DNA of 64,000 nt, from the NCBI RefSeq assembly GCF_024139115.2, contig NC_085139.1, positions 8,589,533-8,653,532 of the forward strand, given 5' to 3'. The position numbers and the translations under genes were made by a program. Source of the DNA: Armigeres subalbatus (lineage: Eukaryota > Arthropoda > Insecta > Diptera > Culicidae). Below, piece by piece: positions 60,561 through 64,000 of this stretch (within the stretch, counting starts at the first letter, position 1; every line of letters starts with the position of its first letter). The notes below the pieces were generated by a model. That model saw nothing but the letters and a program-made list of their open reading frames with translations. It had not been told where the DNA came from and searched no databases.

Positions 60561-62189
60561 GGGAGAGCGTGAGGTGATCCAAAGGTGGCGGCAGCACTAC
60601 GAAGAACACCTGAATGGCGATGTGGCAGACGAAGATGGCGGTATGGTGATGGACCTGGGAGAACGCGCGCAGGACATAATTCTAACGGCTCCGGATCTCC
60701 AAGAAATCCAGGAGGAGATTGGCCGGGTGAAGAACAACAAAGCCCCTGGGGTTGACCAACTACCAGGAGAGCTATTTAAACACGGTGGTGAGGCACTGGC
60801 TAGAGCGCTCCACTGGGTCATTACCAAGATTTGGGAGGAGGAAGTTCTGTCGCAGGAGTGGATGGAAGGTGTCGTGTGTCCCATCTACAAAAAGGGCGAT
60901 AACCTGGATTGTAGCAACTACCGCGCAATCACATTGCTGAACGCTGCCTACAAGGTACTCTCCCAAATTTTATGCCGTCGACTAGCACTTCAACTGCAAG
61001 GGGAGTTCGTGGGGCAGTACCAGGCGGGTTTTATGGGCGAACGCTCCACCACGGACCAGGTGTTCGCCATTCGCCAAGTACTGCAGAAATGCCGCGAATA
61101 CAACGTGCCCCACATCATCTATTCATCGACTTCAAAGCCGCACATGATACAATCGATCGGGACCAGCTATGGCAGCTAATGCACGAACACGGTTTTCCGG
61201 ATAAACTGATACGGTTGATCAAAGCGACGATGGATCGGGTGATGTGCGTAGTTCGAGTTTCAGGGGCATTCTCGTGTCCCTTCGAAACCCGCAGAGGGTT
61301 ACGGCAAGGTGATGGTCTTTCGTGTTTGCTATTCAACATCGCTTTGGAAGGGGTAATACGAAGAGCAGGGATTAACACGAGTGGTACAATTTTCAATAAG
61401 TCCGTCCAGCTATTTGGTTTCGCCGACGACATAGATATTATGGCACGTAACTTTGAGAAGATGGAGGAAGCCTACATCAGACTGAAGAGGGAAGCTAAGC
61501 GGATTGGACTAGTCATCAACACGTCGAAGACGAAGTACATGATAGGAAGAGGTTCAAGAGAAGACAATGTGAGCCACCCACCGCGAGTTTGCATCGGTGG
61601 TGACGAAATCGAGGTGGTAGAAGAATTTGTGTACTTGGGCTCACTGGTGACTGCCGAAAATGACACCAGCAGAGAAATTCGGAGACGCATAGTGGCTGGA
61701 AATCGTACGTACTTTGGACTCCGCAAGACGCTCCGATCGAATAGAGTTCGCCGACGTACCAAACTGACAATCTACAAAACGCTAATTAGACCGGTAGTCC
61801 TCTACGGACACGAGACCTGGACGATGCTCGTGGAGGACCAACGCGCACTTGGAGTTTTCGAAAGGAAAGGTACGTGGAGGAGGCGAATGAACCACGAATT
61901 GCATCAGCTGTTGGGAGAACCATCCATCGTTCACACCGCGAAAATCGGACGACTGCGGTGGGCCGGGCACGTAGCCAGAATGTCGGACAGTAACCCGGTG
62001 AAAATGGTTCTCGACAACGATCCGACGGGCACAAGAAGGCGAGGTGCGCAGCGGGCAAGGTGGATCGATCAGGTGGAAGATGACTTGCGGACCCTCCGTA
62101 GACTGCGTGGTTGGCGACGTGTAGCCATGGACCGAGCCGAATGGAGAAGACTCTTATACACCGCACAGGCCACTTCGGCCTTAGTCTGA
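60561..62189 (+). pseudogene. RTE-clade reverse transcriptase with one frameshift
   Basis: This is the 3' part of an RTE-type ORF: RT and C-terminal domain, without the AP endonuclease. Frame 1 (to about 61,120) has VKNNKAPGVDQLPGEL, VVCPIYKKGDNLDCSNYRAI and GERSTTDQVF. Frame 2 (from about 61,105 to the stop at 62,189) has FIDFKAAHDTIDRDQL, RRGLRQGDGLSCLLFNIALE, the catalytic GFADDIDIM (about 61,417-61,443), and a C-terminal WAGHVARM segment. One frameshift near 61,110, where one or two bases are lost, is the only break in about 1.6 kb, so this copy is young or lightly damaged. This clean frame contrasts with the noisy block before 60,540. Insect RTE families such as JAM1 share these motifs. 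Confidence 0.88.
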
Positions 62190-62206
62190 TTAAATAAAAA
62201 TAAATA

Positions 62207-62222
62207 ATGAGCCATTGACGAA
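62207..62222. other. right target-site duplication of the RTE insertion
   Basis: ATGAGCCATTGACGAA, identical to 34,735-34,750. In the host frame it encodes part of the RNase H TDHEPLT segment, so the host reading can be followed across the insertion. Confidence 0.88.
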
Positions 62223-62560
62223 GGAAATTAAATTAACAGATGCAACAGGACGAGTAACTCGTCAACGGTTATATCTGGAGCAATTCGATTTCCTATTGGT
62301 TTACAAGAAAGGGAAGCAAAACGTGGTAGCCGATGGATCTCGAATACCTCGCGTGGATGAATCTGAAATAAATTTACAAACCATTTTAGAAAACGAAGTA
62401 CACGAAAACGATCCTATATACGGGCCGGAAATCATAAATAAATTTAGAAATCAGCTCATCATTCATATTACCAATAACAGAAGAAAGTCCCCTCACATTT
62501 ATTATTTTATCTTTTCAGGTTATAGTAGACACGTATTCCACCGAAGAACAACTATTGAAT
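62211..62560 (+). pseudogene. errantivirus RNase H C-terminal part and connection
   Basis: Continuing from the RT/RNase H before the insertion, the frame reads EPLTKEIKLT, then RQRLYLEQFDFLLVYKKGKQ, then NVVADGSRIP. These are the standard C-terminal RNase H elements of Ty3/gypsy pol (R-W/L-LxLxxFDxxxxYKxGKxNxxADxxSR). The frame shifts near 62,515. Confidence 0.8.
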
Positions 62561-63402
62561 ATTCTTAAAGCTCATTTATCTCCAAAAATAACAAATGGAA
62601 TCTTTGCCCCACCTAATATTGCAAAATTGTGCTCTGAAATTCTAGATAAACATTTCAAGGGAATGCGAGTACAATTCTGCAATCTTAAGCTACCAGATCT
62701 AATTTCTAAAAAAAGACCAAGACGAACTTGTTCGTAAGAGTTACAACTTTAATCATAGAAGTTGGAAACTCACATATGAGGAGATTCGTCAATCAGTCTA
62801 CTTCCCAAACATGTCTTCAATTGTTAGGACCTTTGTAAAAAAAATGCTGGGATTGTAAATACGCTAAATATGAGCGTCATCCCTTTAAAATTCCAATCAC
62901 ACGTAGAATCTATGAAAGACCTTTAGAAAGTCTATTCATGGACGTCTACGTGAAAGAAAACGTGAAAGAAGAAATCATCGAAACGCTCATCAAGCAATTC
63001 AAAATTTTTGGCCTACCGAAACAATTAACTTGCGATCAAGCCACTTATTTCCGCAGTCAAAATTTTAAGGAATTTCTAGAAACCCATGGTGTTGCCGTTC
63101 ACTATGCTAGCAGTAGCAACAGTAATGGCACCATCGAGAGGTTCCATAATACACTTTTAGAAATGTATATGGCCAACCGCAGGAAATTCGACCAACTTTC
63201 ACTTTACCAAGGACTGTCCATGACGACAAAGACTATGAGGATATTGGAGACGATAAGGCTTTAGTTAAGACGAAAGGAAAAGCCTCTCCTTTTAGCAACC
63301 GATATAGACTAGTAGATATCAAAGAACAAAACGAAAAAACAATTACGGACGCAACAGGAATCAAAATTCATAAAAAAAGACACAAAGAAGTAACAAACTG
63401 AT
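62510..63402 (+). pseudogene. errantivirus integrase, internally deleted
   Basis: Integrase inserts the DNA copy. Its zinc-binding part is seen near 62,755-62,870 (HRSW...CxxC with KYAKYERHPFK). The first catalytic aspartate is in MDVY at about 62,938. Directly after it the sequence jumps to KENVKEEIIETLIKQF, skipping the roughly 40 residues that normally lie between. The second aspartate is in TCDQ (about 63,028-63,040) and the glutamate in GTIERFHNT (about 63,128-63,154). The C-terminus has GDDKALVKTKGKASPF and stops at 63,402. Further frameshifts occur near 62,735, 62,840 and 63,210. The internal deletion alone makes it inactive. Confidence 0.8.
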
Positions 63403-63411
63403 TAAAACTGG

Positions 63412-63430
63412 CTTTCCGACTTCCTTACAG
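63412..63430 (+). promoter_or_regulatory. candidate env splice acceptor
   Basis: A pyrimidine-rich stretch ends in TTCCTTACAG at 63,430, ten bases past the integrase stop and just upstream of the env reading. With the leader donor at 57,856 it would create the spliced env message typical of errantiviruses. This is inference from position and sequence only. Confidence 0.45.
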
Positions 63431-64000
63431 ATTATGGCTTGGTCTACTGACGCAGATGACTCTAACGGATTTAAGACTACACGATGCAAAACAGAATGCA
63501 AACATAATGATTCTCTTAGGAGAAGCTAGGATCAGTAACAGCTTTTTTAGAATAATGCATCCGATAAACCTTACAACCATTGAATCGACAATAGATGTGT
63601 ACAATAATGTAGCTTAGACCGGAAAGTTCATTAATTCCGTTTTTGAGTTATCTATCAGGAGAAAAATAGCCAGAATTAATCTGTTGTTTAATATAATTAG
63701 GCCACAGCGAATCAAACGATGGGAATCATTAGGTAGAGCGTGGAAATATATTTCGGGAAGTCCAGACGCCGACGATCTTAGGGTTATCAACTCTTCTTTA
63801 AACACCTTGGAAGATGGAAATAATAAACAAATTCAGATAAATTACTTGTTGGCGAAACGTATGAGAAACTTGACAAAAACTTTCATTCCACTACTATTAG
63901 ATAATGAGCAGAATTTGGAAAAAGTAACATTCGATAGTTTAGACTCTTTGAATTTCATATTTGAGCTTGATGAATTATTATACTATTCAGAGATAATTGA
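63431..64000 (+). pseudogene. env: errantivirus env (baculovirus F-like), partial
   Basis: Env would be a membrane fusion glycoprotein. In the frame whose codons begin at positions divisible by 3, the reading includes NANIMILLGEARISN and HPINLTTIES, then an in-frame TAG at 63,615-63,617, then downstream a basic RIKR (about 63,708-63,719), a potential furin-type cleavage site, followed by a W-rich segment ending SGSPDADDLR and a heptad-like helix with NNKQI. This layout matches the F-type envelope of gypsy errantiviruses and baculoviruses. It runs off the window end, so the transmembrane part is not seen. The internal stop means it is not expressed as a full protein. Confidence 0.75.

Larger units (their letters stand above)
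60496..62206 (+). mobile_element. 5'-truncated RTE-clade LINE nested in errantivirus
   Basis: The element begins in the region just before the RT fingers and ends with TAAATAAAAATAAATA, an A-rich 3' end as in RTE elements. It is flanked by the 16-base duplication noted on either side. The N run lies inside its first 65 bases, and about 43 bases (60,497-60,539 and 60,564-60,606) are the same sequence read twice, so the true element is about 1.65 kb. The host gypsy reading resumes directly after it. Confidence 0.85.

Noticed and set aside
60505..61179. reverse transcriptase ORF starting before the N run
   Set aside because: It crosses the N run and a duplicated 43-base overlap; the real coding sequence begins at or after 60,561.
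61115..62166. minus-strand ORFs over the RTE element
   Set aside because: They are shadows of the clear plus-strand reverse transcriptase.

Overview
This window looks like repeat-rich insect chromosome, most likely from a culicine (Aedes-type) mosquito. That inference rests on the mix of elements: tRNA-derived SINEs, an RTE-clade LINE, a LINE with an RNase H domain, copia and gypsy/errantivirus fragments, fold-back MITEs, and long AT-rich stretches of degenerate GGAATTCC-like minisatellite. I see no intact protein-coding host gene. Almost every recognisable coding stretch is a broken transposable element.

The main structural fact is that 7,943-34,750 and 35,237-60,496 are the same stretch twice, in direct orientation, with the same nested insertions in the same order. 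The two copies differ mostly by 1-2 base insertions and deletions: copy 1 is inflated, copy 2 is about 6% shorter. The sequence before about 7,943 and after 60,561 does not show this noise. A 21-base N run (60,540-60,560) follows copy 2, and about 43 bases are repeated on both sides of it. I read this as one gap filled twice with two uncorrected long reads, so the real locus is probably about 36-38 kb. A recent genuine duplication is the less likely alternative.

Layout of the left flank: a minus-strand SINE (241-553); a degenerate minisatellite (about 1.3-2.8 kb); a 2.1 kb non-autonomous hAT-like element with a perfect 8-bp target duplication (2,897-5,008); and a possible 4.8 kb PIF/Harbinger-like element (5,527-10,323) that contains a second SINE.

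Layout of the duplicated unit (copy 1, then copy 2): a two-unit dispersed repeat holding a fold-back MITE (11.6-12.4 / 38.7-39.5 kb); a copia gag remnant joined to a CR1/Jockey-like reverse transcriptase (13-14.6 / 40-41.6 kb); an antisense LINE fragment (15 / 42 kb); two GC-rich blocks of unknown nature (17.3-18.7 and 19.7-20.7 / 44.1-45.4 and 46.4-47.4 kb); an antisense copia gag remnant (23.4 / 50 kb); a roughly 155-bp satellite holding a 432-bp hAT-like MITE (24.5-25.6 / 51-52 kb); a LINE with ORF1 zinc knuckles and an ORF2 carrying endonuclease, reverse transcriptase and RNase H, with a SINE nested in ORF2 (25.6-31.3 / 52.1-57.3 kb); a small TA-flanked MITE; and the 5' half of a gypsy-type errantivirus (31.5-34.75 / 57.5-60.5 kb).

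Layout of the right flank: a 5'-truncated RTE-clade LINE (60,561-62,206) sits inside the errantivirus RNase H coding region, flanked by a 16-bp target duplication. The errantivirus then continues through integrase into a baculovirus-F-like env gene that runs off the window. The nested order gives a relative insertion history. Apparent paired genes in this window should not be counted as paralogues.
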